Below, one piece after another: positions 45,031-54,853 of a DNA stretch of 64,000 nt. The stretch covers positions 159,704 through 223,703 of the forward strand of contig NZ_QVMJ01000005.1 of assembly GCF_010500955.1 (NCBI RefSeq), in the 5' to 3' direction. The notes beneath the pieces were generated by a model. That model was not told the origin of the DNA and did no database searches. It was given only the letters and a program-made list of their open reading frames with translations. Within the stretch, counting starts at the first letter, position 1. Every line of letters begins with the position of its first letter. The translations under genes were made by a program, and so were the position numbers. Origin of the DNA: Bacteroides sp. 519 (GTDB lineage: Bacteria > Bacteroidota > Bacteroidia > Bacteroidales > Bacteroidaceae).

Positions 45031-46632
45031 ATGAATACAGTGAACCGCAATGACTTAACCTCTTATTTGCTTCATTTCATTGAACAAATAAACAGTGACA
45101 CCCCTTTTCAACAAAGAATAGAGGAGTGTTTGTCGTCCATTTGTACATTCTTTCATTTTAAACGTGGGTTTGTTTATCAAACTGACGGATTCCGTTTTTT
45201 CTATTTAAAAGAAACTTTCGGAAACGAAAATAACACATTGCGTAAACGTTTCGAGATCAAAGAGATGTCCGAACAGCACACCGCAGTGATGAAAGAAAAA
45301 ACACCTTTCTGGGTTTGGAACCGTAGTACAGCCAACAACATTGAACACGAAGTACTCGATTTCTATCGGGTTAACTCCTTGTTTATTCACCATGCAAAAG
45401 ATATGGATGGAAAAACAATTGGGTTTATTGGATTTGCCGACAATGAAAAAGAAAGGCTGAACGATGAAGAAACAGATATACTGAATAAAGTTACCGGATT
45501 ACTTACCAAAGAAATTGCAATCCGCGAATACAACGAAAGAGATATAAGAACCGGAAAAACGCTGGAAAGCATCATGAACAACATGGGGGTAGACATTTAT
45601 GTGAACTCATTCGATAATCATGATATGTTGTATGTTAACCAATCGATGGCTGCACCCTATGGGGGACAAAACAACTTTAAAGGGCAAAAATGCTGGAAAG
45701 CACTTTATAAAGATAAAACATGCGAATGCGAATACTGCCCCAAAGCACACTTAATTGACGAAAATGGTAATCCAACTAAAGCATATTCGTGGGATTATCA
45801 ACGGCCTTTCGATAAATCATGGTTCAGGGTGTTCAGCGCAGCTTTTGAGTGGACCGACGGACAATTGGCACATGTAATAACCAGTGTTGATATTACCCAT
45901 CAGAAACATATTGAAAACGAGCTTCGCCTGGCCAAAGAAAAAGCAGAGAACCTGGATAGGTTAAAATCGGCCTTCCTGGCAAATATGAGCCACGAAATAC
46001 GTACTCCACTAAACTCGATTGTGGGATTTTCCGAACTACTGGCCATTACCGAAAACCCTGAAGAACGCAAAGAGTATAACCAAATTGTACAGGAAAACAA
46101 CAAACTGTTATTGCAACTGATTTCGGACATTCTGGATTTATCAAGAATCGAAGCAGATATGCTGGATTATAAGATAGAGCCTGTTAATGTAAACGACCTC
46201 TGTTACGAAATAACACGATCGTACGAAGTGCATGGAAACGCCAAAGTACCTATTGTTTTCGACCGTAATGCTCCTGCATATATTATTGACAGCGACAAGA
46301 AACGACTAACGCAGGTTATTACCAACTTTATTAATAATGCTATAAAATTTACTTCAGAGGGTGAAATAACACTAAACTATCACCTAACCAACAAGAATTA
46401 TATTGAGTTTTACGTTAAAGATACAGGAACAGGTATTAAGGCCGATAACCTGAACGAAGTATTTGAACGATTTGCCAAATTTAATACAGCTCAAAAAGGA
46501 ACCGGACTAGGGTTAACAATATGCAAAAGCATTGTTGAACATCTGGGAGGCAATATCGGAGTAGAGTCTGAAGTGGGTGTAGGTTCAAGATTTTGGTTTA
46601 CACACCCATACAAAGCAGAGAACAACGCATAA
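45031..46632 (+). CDS. Cytoplasmic GAF-PAS hybrid sensor histidine kinase
   Basis: 533 aa from the ATG at 45031; a GTG at 45010 would add seven residues. No TM segment. GAF-like domain ~20-165, PAS ~175-300 with a Cys-rich patch (KCW, CECEYCPKAH) that could bind a metal or Fe-S cluster, HisKA with SHEIRTPLNS (phospho-His), HATPase with NFINNAIKFT, DTGTGI and GTGLGL. It is an orphan: no regulator gene is adjacent. A weak -7 (TATCTTCG, 44956-44963) precedes it. The Cys patch suggests redox or metal sensing. Confidence 0.88.
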   Translation: MNTVNRNDLTSYLLHFIEQINSDTPFQQRIEECLSSICTFFHFKRGFVYQTDGFRFFYLKETFGNENNTLRKRFEIKEMSEQHTAVMKEKTPFWVWNRSTANNIEHEVLDFYRVNSLFIHHAKDMDGKTIGFIGFADNEKERLNDEETDILNKVTGLLTKEIAIREYNERDIRTGKTLESIMNNMGVDIYVNSFDNHDMLYVNQSMAAPYGGQNNFKGQKCWKALYKDKTCECEYCPKAHLIDENGNPTKAYSWDYQRPFDKSWFRVFSAAFEWTDGQLAHVITSVDITHQKHIENELRLAKEKAENLDRLKSAFLANMSHEIRTPLNSIVGFSELLAITENPEERKEYNQIVQENNKLLLQLISDILDLSRIEADMLDYKIEPVNVNDLCYEITRSYEVHGNAKVPIVFDRNAPAYIIDSDKKRLTQVITNFINNAIKFTSEGEITLNYHLTNKNYIEFYVKDTGTGIKADNLNEVFERFAKFNTAQKGTGLGLTICKSIVEHLGGNIGVESEVGVGSRFWFTHPYKAENNA

Positions 46633-46676
46633 TGCGACTATTAGTATAAATTAAATTTTTAAATCTCAAAACAGTT

Positions 46677-47126
46677 ATGTTAGACAACATTTTAGAATTG
46701 GTGAAAGGTACCGTATCCGGTGCAATTACAGGCAACAGTCAGGTGCCAGAAGCAAAGAGAACTCAAGCTATTGAAACAACAGCAGATGCAGTAACAGATG
46801 GTTTAAAGCAAAATTTCTCGCTCAGCAATATAGGAGACTTGATGAGCTTATTTGGTGGTAGTTCATCTACTCAGAAAAACCCTATTACCAGTAGCATTGA
46901 AAACACAGTGACCAATGCATTGGTGCAAAAGGTTGGTTTATCGAAAGCCATAGCTGCCGGTATCTCGAGCGCAGTAGTACCATTGGTAATGAACGCCATA
47001 TCTGGTAAAGTTAACGATCCAAAAGAAAAAGGATTCAGCTTAGAGGGCCTAATAGAATCGTTCTCCGGAAAAGGAGATAACGACGGCGGCGGTTTATTAG
47101 GAAAGCTTGGCGGATTATTCAAATGA
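46677..47126 (+). CDS. Small helical Gly-tailed protein (DUF937-like)
   Basis: 149 aa. Amphipathic helices with alternating small residues, a hydrophobic segment AIAAGISSAVVPLVMNAISG, and a Gly-rich tail (DGGGLLGKLGGLF). No signal peptide. The composition resembles DUF937/DUF2780-type bacterial proteins of unknown role. It lies 44 bp after the sensor kinase and may share its transcript. Confidence 0.6.
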   Translation: MLDNILELVKGTVSGAITGNSQVPEAKRTQAIETTADAVTDGLKQNFSLSNIGDLMSLFGGSSSTQKNPITSSIENTVTNALVQKVGLSKAIAAGISSAVVPLVMNAISGKVNDPKEKGFSLEGLIESFSGKGDNDGGGLLGKLGGLFK

Positions 47127-47227
47127 GTTTAGAGTTTTGAGTAGTGAGTTTTGAGTTTACGATGCCGCATGGTTAACTCATTACTCACTACTCATAACTC
47201 AAAACTCACTACTCAAAACTCTCAAAA
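47127..47227. repeat. Intergenic inverted repeat with CCATGCGGCATCGT core (member 3)
   Basis: Left arm 47127-47158 of GAGTTTTGAGTAGT-type units, core in reverse orientation (ACGATGCCGCATGG, 47159-47172), right arm 47173-47227 of ACTCATTACTCACTACTC-type units, longer than the left. It fills the gap between convergent genes and overlaps the last codons of the TPR gene. Confidence 0.8.
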
Positions 47228-48187
47228 CGGTAATCCTAATGAGTTTTTAGGTTCTTCTTCCTTCATCCCAGCTTCGCTGGTATTCTGGTTTACTGCATTA
47301 TTAAGTTGAGTAGCTATTTGCGCATCATTATCAGCACCTTCCTTATCGCCTATAGCTAATTTAGCTTCACTCCTTTCGGTATACAAAGCTACCGAATTCG
47401 AATTAAAGTCTATTGCTTCATCGCATAACTTAATAGCATCCTGATATTTATTTTGCTTGTTATAAAGTTGGGCAAGGTTTATAAATGCCTGATCATGAAA
47501 AGGATTCAATGCTATTACCTGCAAATAATCTTTCTCGGCCTCTTCGTATTTCTCTGTCAGGTCATTAATTCTTCCGCGAAGTAACAAAGCATGTTCTTCT
47601 TCATCTTGCAGTTGAAGTACCTTTTCGATATCGGCCAAACCATCGGCATATTGTTTCATATCCAAATATACTTCGGCACGCATCAGGAATGGTTCTATCA
47701 AATCTTCCTGAAGGGTAATAGCACGGGTAAGATGTTCTACAGCCTCCTGATATTTATTCAAACTCTTTTTAGCTTTGGCCAATAAGTAGTGGGTGTTTAC
47801 ATTACCCTCTTCTATGGCAACACCTTTTTCGAGTACCTGAATCATTTCAGGATATTTTTCCTGAATAAACAACAGATTGGAAAGAGTAAGATACGATGCT
47901 ATCACTTCGGGCTCTGTTTCAATCATTTTTGATAATAGTTCCTCGGCCTCCTTATATTCTTCTGTTTGAATATAAAGCTGACTCAGGTATCCCATTACTT
48001 CAAAATCTTCTTCAATCTCCAAAGCATTGGTATAACACTTAACAGCATAATCTACTTTGCCCATTCGTTGGGCACGGATTCCATCGTACTTTAGTATATC
48101 AAAGTTCTTTTTTGCTGCTTTATCGTTACCGGTCTCGTTGCCTGCTTCCTTCTTTCCCGAAAAAAGAGACTTGAAAAAATTAGCCAT
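47222..48187 (-). CDS. TPR-repeat protein
   Basis: 321 aa. No signal peptide. N-terminal Lys-rich stretch, then seven or eight tetratricopeptide repeats (~40-290; e.g. KVDYAVKCYTNALEIEEDFE, YEEAEKDYLQVIALNPFHDQAFINLAQLYNKQNKY), C-terminal Asn/Glu tail. Cytoplasmic scaffold; partners not evident. Confidence 0.85.
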   Translation of the reverse strand: MANFFKSLFSGKKEAGNETGNDKAAKKNFDILKYDGIRAQRMGKVDYAVKCYTNALEIEEDFEVMGYLSQLYIQTEEYKEAEELLSKMIETEPEVIASYLTLSNLLFIQEKYPEMIQVLEKGVAIEEGNVNTHYLLAKAKKSLNKYQEAVEHLTRAITLQEDLIEPFLMRAEVYLDMKQYADGLADIEKVLQLQDEEEHALLLRGRINDLTEKYEEAEKDYLQVIALNPFHDQAFINLAQLYNKQNKYQDAIKLCDEAIDFNSNSVALYTERSEAKLAIGDKEGADNDAQIATQLNNAVNQNTSEAGMKEEEPKNSLGLPF

Positions 48188-48253
48188 TGTATAATATTTA
48201 TAGTTGAGTGAACAAAAATAATAAAAAAACTATATAAACCGGAGTTTTTTATT

Positions 48254-48261
48254 TAAGTTTG
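48254..48261 (+). promoter_or_regulatory. -7 element for the DUF6807 gene
   Basis: TAAGTTTG, 23 bp before the start at 48285. No clear -33. Confidence 0.4.
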
Positions 48262-48284
48262 TATTTACCACATTTTAAATTCAA

Positions 48285-49220
48285 ATGAAAACAACATTAT
48301 TCTCATCTCTTTTCCTTTTGCTGTTAACCGGTTGTCAACCTTCTGTTCGTTATGTAGATACAGGCAAAACCTTGGAATACAAATTGGGCGAAACAACGTT
48401 ATTCGCCTATAATTATGCTACAGTGTACCCACCTGCCGGAGCCAAAGATGTTTATAAACGTAGTGGGTTTTTCCACCCTGTAAATAATACAAGGGGCGAA
48501 ACCCTCACCAATCTGTCGCCTGCCGACCATTACCACCATTATGGACTTTGGTATGCGTGGACCAAAACTACATTCGAAGGTAACGAAATTGATTTCTGGA
48601 ATGTAGTTAAGAAACAAGGAACAGTACGTTTCAGAGAGTTTACCAATATTTCGGACACTGGCTTTAGTGCCGTATTAGACCACGTTGTTTACCCCGACTC
48701 ATTAGCCGAGCAAACTGCCATGATTGAAAACCTGGAAATTAAAACCGGCAAATCATCACTCCCCGGCTATTATATGGACTATACAACCACCATACAATGT
48801 GCCACCAATAGCCCAATTACACTAGAATGTTACAGGTACGGCGGATTGGTTATCCGCACCCGCGAAGACTGGACACCGGGCCGGGCCAACTTTATGACCT
48901 CCGAAGGCTTTACGCAGAAAGATGCTGATAATACAGATGCACGCTGGGCTTTCTTTCAGGGAAAGGCTGATGAGGGTGATGCCTGTATACTCATTCTGTC
49001 GCATCCAAAGAATCTTAATCACCCGGAGCCACTACGTATTTGGGACAAGAATGTCAATGCAGGAAAAGGGGATATGATGTGGAACTTTTCGCCTACTAAA
49101 AAGAAAGCTTATACACTAAACCCTTCTGAAAAACTGAGGCTGCAATATCGCATATTTGTTTTTGATGAGTTGATACATACAGATGTGGCAGAGAGGTTGT
49201 GGAAGGAGTTTGTGGAATAA
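48285..49220 (+). CDS. DUF6807 (PmoA-family) lipoprotein
   Basis: 311 aa. Lipobox LLTGC (C17). Conserved stretches YVDTGKTLEYKLGET, NLSPADHYHHYGLWYAWTKT and GGLVIRTREDWT are those I associate with the family named PmoA or DUF6807, found in carbohydrate-related settings in Bacteroidota. The His-rich HYHHYG could be a metal or catalytic site. It is probably an envelope enzyme or binding protein for glycans, but no reaction is established. Confidence 0.75.
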   Translation: MKTTLFSSLFLLLLTGCQPSVRYVDTGKTLEYKLGETTLFAYNYATVYPPAGAKDVYKRSGFFHPVNNTRGETLTNLSPADHYHHYGLWYAWTKTTFEGNEIDFWNVVKKQGTVRFREFTNISDTGFSAVLDHVVYPDSLAEQTAMIENLEIKTGKSSLPGYYMDYTTTIQCATNSPITLECYRYGGLVIRTREDWTPGRANFMTSEGFTQKDADNTDARWAFFQGKADEGDACILILSHPKNLNHPEPLRIWDKNVNAGKGDMMWNFSPTKKKAYTLNPSEKLRLQYRIFVFDELIHTDVAERLWKEFVE

Positions 49221-49282
49221 TCATCATTTGATGAAAAAGGCAACCTTTTAATTGTTTATTCATCAAATGATGATTATCTTTG
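49219..49282 (+). promoter_or_regulatory. Operator-like 17-bp inverted repeat over the DUF5053 promoter
   Basis: AATCATCATTTGATGAA (49219-49235) and its exact complement TTCATCAAATGATGATT (49259-49275) are 23 bp apart. Each half is itself nearly palindromic (TCATCA...TGATGA), so the layout is two operator copies. The right half abuts TATCTTTG (49275-49282), and TTG sits near the -33 spot (49252-49254). A dimeric repressor binding both could shut the promoter. Confidence 0.65.
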
Positions 49283-49294
49283 TGCCGTCAAAGC

Positions 49295-49378
49295 ATGTTA
49301 ATTGAAGAAGACGAAGAACTTCTTAACGAAGGCTGGTTTTCGAGGGAGGCTACTTCAAATCATCATCGTAAACTTTAA
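49295..49378 (+). CDS. Candidate 27-aa small ORF upstream of DUF5053
   Basis: ATG at 49295, six bases after the predicted RNA start (~49289), so close to leaderless; TAA at 49376-49378; 10 bp before the DUF5053 start. Peptide MLIEEDEELLNEGWFSREAT plus seven more residues; acidic first half, His/Arg end. It could be a real small protein, a leader peptide coupling translation, or a remnant. Confidence 0.35.
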   Translation: MLIEEDEELLNEGWFSREATSNHHRKL

Positions 49379-49388
49379 ACAGTTGATT

Positions 49389-49793
49389 ATGGAGAATTTG
49401 AAAGAAACAATTAGAATTTGCTACGAAGAGTTTTGCCTTGCCAAAACTGAAGAAGAGAAACAATTGAATGATATAAAATTCAAAGAGTTGATGAGTTCTG
49501 TTCCCATAGAACAAAGAAAAATTGCTGGTCAGTACCTGCGCGAAGTAATGCGTGAAAGAAGGAAAGAAAAATCGCAAAAAATAAATCGTGATATAAAAAA
49601 AGAGCTGGAAGATATTCAAGAAGTTATTTCCCTGTCATATATTGCAAAAGAGTACTTTGGAAAAGATCGCACATGGCTATATAAAAAAATTAATGGCCCT
49701 TTAACTTTTACCAAAGATGAATTGAAAACACTGGCAATAGCACTAAACAATATAGGAAATAGATTTATAGATACATCTACTTCAATTACATGA
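49389..49793 (+). CDS. DUF5053 family protein (HTH-like C-terminus)
   Basis: 134 aa from the ATG at 49389; a longer TTG-initiated frame from 49302 is unlikely. N-terminal helices and a charged middle (MRERRKEKSQKINRDIKKEL), then SLSYIAKEYFGKDRTWLYKKINGP and TKDELKTLAIALNNI, the segment I know from DUF5053, which looks like a DNA-binding helix-turn-helix. It may be the repressor that binds the inverted repeat at its own promoter. Followed by a strong terminator. Confidence 0.7.
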   Translation: MENLKETIRICYEEFCLAKTEEEKQLNDIKFKELMSSVPIEQRKIAGQYLREVMRERRKEKSQKINRDIKKELEDIQEVISLSYIAKEYFGKDRTWLYKKINGPLTFTKDELKTLAIALNNIGNRFIDTSTSIT

Positions 49794-49818
49794 AGCATAA
49801 CTTTGACAAGTTTGAGAG

Positions 49819-49846
49819 GGTTCCTACGAGTTAGGAACCTTTTTTT
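49819..49846 (+). terminator. Intrinsic terminator of the DUF5053 gene
   Basis: GGTTCCTA (49819-49826) pairs with TAGGAACC (49832-49839), then seven T. It overlaps the final codons and stop of the opposing recQ gene (49831). Confidence 0.88.
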
Positions 49847-51723
49847 ATCCTCCCCTCCTCCAACACCACCATCCCCTCATCGAGCATATATTGAAGCGTA
49901 CGGGTAATATCTTCCTGACTATCTTCAAGCTTCCCCGATATTTGGGTAGAAGTAAGCGGAGTATCTTTTAGTAGTTGAAGTATTTTTTCTTTCAAATTAG
50001 TAAAATCCGAAACAGAGATTCCGCTTTTTCTCTTCTCAATACAAACATCGCATACACCGCAATCACGATCGTTTGTTTCTCCAAAATAGCTTAGCAGCAT
50101 CCGGCTCCGGCAATTGTTTTCGGAGGTAACATAATCGGCCATGGCCTTGATACGTTTTTCGTATTTCTCTTTACGTTCCTCGTAAACGGTCCGGGTGATT
50201 TGAAGATGGCGCAGTTCAACCCGTTCGCGTGTATAGATAATAAAGGGAGTCTTTTTATGAGGTATATAATCTATGATATGCCGTTTAGATAGCATCTTTA
50301 GTAAATCGTATATCTGCTGACGGGGCATTCCGGTACGGATGGATAACGACTCTTCGTTGATATAAGCATAATCGGTAAATACACCTGTATAGTAACGCAA
50401 CACTGCTTGAATAAGCGTTTCGGCTTCCTTCCCCATTTCGCCTATGCGATAAAGTTCATCGCGCCGGATAACAAATATTAAACGGGAAGCATTATCCTGT
50501 TCTTCGGTGTATTCAATGTATCCGGCTTGGGTTAGTATTTTCAGGGCACTATCGGCCGGAACGGGAAAATACTTGAACTTGTAGCAGAATTCTTCAAGAT
50601 TAAAATCGAATATGCAACCCAAGCCATCGCCCATTGCCATCTGGTAATAATAGTTGAGGTGTTCATAAAGTTGCTTGATGTAGTCTCGATCCGGGAAAGT
50701 ATCCGGAATTCTTCTATACAGGGCTGCTTTATCGTTGCGCGAGTGCAAAATAATAGCATACGCTTTCAAGCCATCGCGTCCGGCACGGCCTGCCTCCTGA
50801 AAGTATGCCTCGGGCGAATCGGGCAGGTCCATGTGGATAACTACGCGTACATCGGGCTTGTCAATTCCCATCCCGAAGGCATTGGTAGCAACAATGATAC
50901 GGCATTCGCCGCTTTGCCACTGCCTTTGCCGGATGTCTTTCATATCATTGTTGATACCGGCATGGTAAAAGTTGGCTGTAAACCCTTCGTTCAGCAATAG
51001 TTCAGTTATCTCTTTGGTTTTTCGGCGGTTACGAACGTACACAATAGCACTGCCTGGCATTTTTTGTAATATCCTTAACAGCTCTCCATTTTTGTTTTCG
51101 GTATTACGAACAATATAGGCAAGATTCTTCCGTTCAAAGCTCATGCGGAATACATTCTCCTGCCCAAAATGAAGTTTCTCTTGTATATCTTTTACCACTT
51201 CAGGGGTAGCGGTAGCAGTTAGTGCCAGTACAGGAACATCGGGAAGCAGTTTTCTTATTTCGGATATTTGAAGATAGGCCGGACGGAAATCATACCCCCA
51301 TTGTGATATACAGTGACTTTCGTCGACAGTAATCATATTTACCTTCATGGAACGAAGTTTTGTGCGGAATATCTCCGTATTCAACCGTTCGGGGGATACA
51401 TAAAGAAACTTGTAGTTGCCAAAGATACAGTTTTCGAGGGCAATGATAATTTCCTGGCGCTTCATGCCCGAATATACCGCAACTGCCTTGATTCCGCGTT
51501 TACGCAGATTCTGCACCTGGTCTTTCATCAGGGCAATAAGTGGAGTTACTACAATACACAAACCTTCTTTTGCCAATGCGGGTACCTGAAAAGTAATTGA
51601 TTTTCCGCCGCCCGTTGGCATCAACCCAAGGGTATCTTTTCCGTCTATTATGCTTTGGATTATTTCTTCCTGCAAATCCCGGAAAGAGTCATATCCCCAG
51701 TATTGTTTGAGTATTGCCTTCAT
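49831..51723 (-). CDS. recQ: RecQ-family ATP-dependent DNA helicase
   Basis: 630 aa. 3'-5' helicase: Walker A GLMPTGGGKS, DESH box (VDESHCISQWGYDFRPAYL), motif VI AGRAGRDG. RecQ zinc-binding Cys cluster (CRSRMLLSYFG...CGVCDVC) and a winged-helix RQC region; ends without an obvious HRDC domain. It unwinds recombination intermediates and is encoded just after recJ, its classical partner at stalled forks. The last codons overlap the DUF5053 terminator. Confidence 0.93.
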   Translation of the reverse strand: MKAILKQYWGYDSFRDLQEEIIQSIIDGKDTLGLMPTGGGKSITFQVPALAKEGLCIVVTPLIALMKDQVQNLRKRGIKAVAVYSGMKRQEIIIALENCIFGNYKFLYVSPERLNTEIFRTKLRSMKVNMITVDESHCISQWGYDFRPAYLQISEIRKLLPDVPVLALTATATPEVVKDIQEKLHFGQENVFRMSFERKNLAYIVRNTENKNGELLRILQKMPGSAIVYVRNRRKTKEITELLLNEGFTANFYHAGINNDMKDIRQRQWQSGECRIIVATNAFGMGIDKPDVRVVIHMDLPDSPEAYFQEAGRAGRDGLKAYAIILHSRNDKAALYRRIPDTFPDRDYIKQLYEHLNYYYQMAMGDGLGCIFDFNLEEFCYKFKYFPVPADSALKILTQAGYIEYTEEQDNASRLIFVIRRDELYRIGEMGKEAETLIQAVLRYYTGVFTDYAYINEESLSIRTGMPRQQIYDLLKMLSKRHIIDYIPHKKTPFIIYTRERVELRHLQITRTVYEERKEKYEKRIKAMADYVTSENNCRSRMLLSYFGETNDRDCGVCDVCIEKRKSGISVSDFTNLKEKILQLLKDTPLTSTQISGKLEDSQEDITRTLQYMLDEGMVVLEEGRIKKGS

Positions 51724-51726
51724 ACA

Positions 51727-53529
<1,803 letters not shown>

Positions 53530-53775
53530 TATATATTGTTTTTTTCTTTTTCCTGTCTCAGAGTGGCGAATAGAAAGGGGGTTCGCCAAGAACGTGTAAA
53601 AGTACTAAAAAAAGCTGTAGGGTATCCGATTTATATAGAATATTTATGAATTGCAATTAGTTTCATAAATAAACGGACTTTAAAAACACAATAATCACCA
53701 TGCTTAATTTCGATTAAAATCGCGATATTTGCATTAGTAATAAACAGATTAATAAACAAACTAAACTAAGCAGAA

Positions 53776-54093
53776 ATGAACTACATTGAACTAATCAACA
53801 CATTTTGGAAATACGATGAAGCCCACCAATTTACTTGTGCAGAAACCCGGCTTTATTTTTACTTATTGAAGATTACTAACCGACTAGGATGGAAAAATTG
53901 CTGGCACCGAAGCGACGAAAGGGTAGCCAGCGATATGGGCGTATCGATTAAATCGATGAAAACTGCCAGAAAAAGACTAACCGAAGTAGGGCTTATTAAT
54001 TTTGAGTCGGGAGGCAAAGGAAGAGGTGTTAAAACTTATTACGAGATAAAGGTAGTAGACTCACTTTTTAGCACACCTAAAAGTGCAGATTAA
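53776..54093 (+). CDS. Phage/plasmid-type HTH protein, possibly truncated
   Basis: 105 aa. NYIELINTFWKYDEAHQFTC and ETRLYFYLLKITNRLGWKN are the N-terminus of a replication-organiser-like helix-turn-helix family seen in Bacteroidales phages and mobile elements; SDERVASDMGVSIKSMKTAR is the recognition helix region. In this family the domain is followed by a Pro/Lys-rich linker. Here a TAA ends the frame inside the linker, and the same frame continues for 47 more codons to 54237. Divergent from recJ; a small palindrome CGATTAAAATCG (53711-53722) lies in the promoter region. Confidence 0.7.
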   Translation: MNYIELINTFWKYDEAHQFTCAETRLYFYLLKITNRLGWKNCWHRSDERVASDMGVSIKSMKTARKRLTEVGLINFESGGKGRGVKTYYEIKVVDSLFSTPKSAD

Positions 54094-54237
54094 AGTACAC
54101 CTAAAAGGCAACCTAAAGGTATACCTAAAGGGCAACCAAAGTCTTTATATATAAGAACGCGCAATAAACCAAAACAAAAACTAAAACAAAAACTATATAA
54201 TAACTCTAGTGAGTTATTAACACACACTCGGATTTAA
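54094..54237 (+). pseudogene. In-frame linker continuation after the HTH gene stop
   Basis: 47 codons open in the same frame after the TAA at 54091-54093, encoding repeated TPK/QPK/IPK units (STPKRQPKGIPKGQPKSL), then a Lys/Gln-rich tail. The repeat straddles the stop (TPKSAD-stop-STPKRQPK), so a longer protein was probably interrupted by a nonsense change in a tandem repeat. Confidence 0.4.
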
Positions 54238-54289
54238 AATGATGTAAAATTATATTTTGTATGATTCACCACAGTGCTGAAAAATGCTT

Positions 54290-54399
54290 GGAAAACTACG
54301 TAGTTTTCTGTGGAAAACTCTGTAGAACGCCGTGGAAAGCTCTGTAGAAAGCCAAAGAAAACTCTGTAGAAAGCCACGGAAAACTACGTAGTTTTACCC
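54290..54399. repeat. Array C: five 22-bp tandem units with CTACGTAG palindromes at the ends
   Basis: Units begin at 54290, 54312, 54334, 54356 and 54378, exactly 22 bp each, starting (G/A)GAAA(A/G)CT. Units 1 and 5 hold the perfect 16-bp palindrome AAAACTACGTAGTTTT; units 2-4 read CTCTGTAGAA(A/C)GCC. It follows the HTH gene in a 500-bp gene-poor stretch. Confidence 0.82.
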
Positions 54400-54436
54400 G
54401 CACCCATATCGCCAACAAAATGCCGAATTGATATTT

Positions 54437-54465
54437 AGAATGACAATTGACCGAAATGTCATTCT
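54437..54465. other. 9-bp hairpin downstream of array C
   Basis: AGAATGACA (54437-54445) and TGTCATTCT (54457-54465) with an 11-nt loop. No T run. Possible operator or RNA stem. Confidence 0.35.
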
Positions 54466-54504
54466 GAACATCAAATAAAATTTCTCCAGATAGATGATAG
54501 TTAA

Positions 54505-54512
54505 TACTTTTG
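54505..54512 (+). promoter_or_regulatory. -7 element upstream of a truncated ORF
   Basis: TACTTTTG, predicting an RNA start ~54519 and an 80-nt leader that ends in AGAAAGGAAATAAATT before the ATG at 54598. Confidence 0.45.
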
Positions 54513-54597
54513 CATCAGCAATAAAGCTAGTGGATCAACAGAAAGGAAAGCGAAAACAAATTAGTATTAATCATTAAAAACAGAAAGGAAATAAATT

Positions 54598-54660
54598 ATG
54601 CCATTACTTTACAAACCGGGTGCAAAACAATGTTGCATCACAAAACGGTTACACAATTAA
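54598..54660 (+). pseudogene. 20-codon remnant with intact promoter and leader
   Basis: MPLLYKPGAKQCCITKRLHN then TAA. The start MPLLYKP with a purine-rich leader resembles the N-terminus of Bacteroidales HU-like DNA-binding proteins, which often follow HTH genes of the kind at 53776. After ~7 residues the similarity ends, so this is probably the surviving 5' end of a deleted gene. It ends 13 bp before the truncated antitoxin on the other strand. Confidence 0.35.
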
Positions 54661-54673
54661 TTGTCAATTGCAT

Positions 54674-54853
54674 TCAATGACGGACGTTTAATGGGTAATG
54701 TACATCTTCATACTCTTCAACAAGTGCAGATAATAAATCAAGTTCAATAAGGTTTTTATCATCTACAGGGGTATTATCATCTACTAATGGCAATAATTCT
54801 TCGATCCTTGACATCGTGGCTTTGTAAATTACTTCATTTTTAATCTTTATCAT
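54674..54853 (-). pseudogene. Truncated HigA-like antitoxin (N-terminal 59 codons)
   Basis: Reads MIKIKNEVIYKATMSRIEEL, then LPLVDDNTPVDDKNLIELDLLSALVEEYEDVHYP before an abrupt LNVRH-stop. This is the N-terminal half of the HigA/HTH antitoxin family, in which the HTH should follow HYPI; it is missing and not found in nearby frames. The ATG overlaps the stop of the upstream gene by 14 bp. No HigB toxin gene is visible nearby. Confidence 0.6.
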
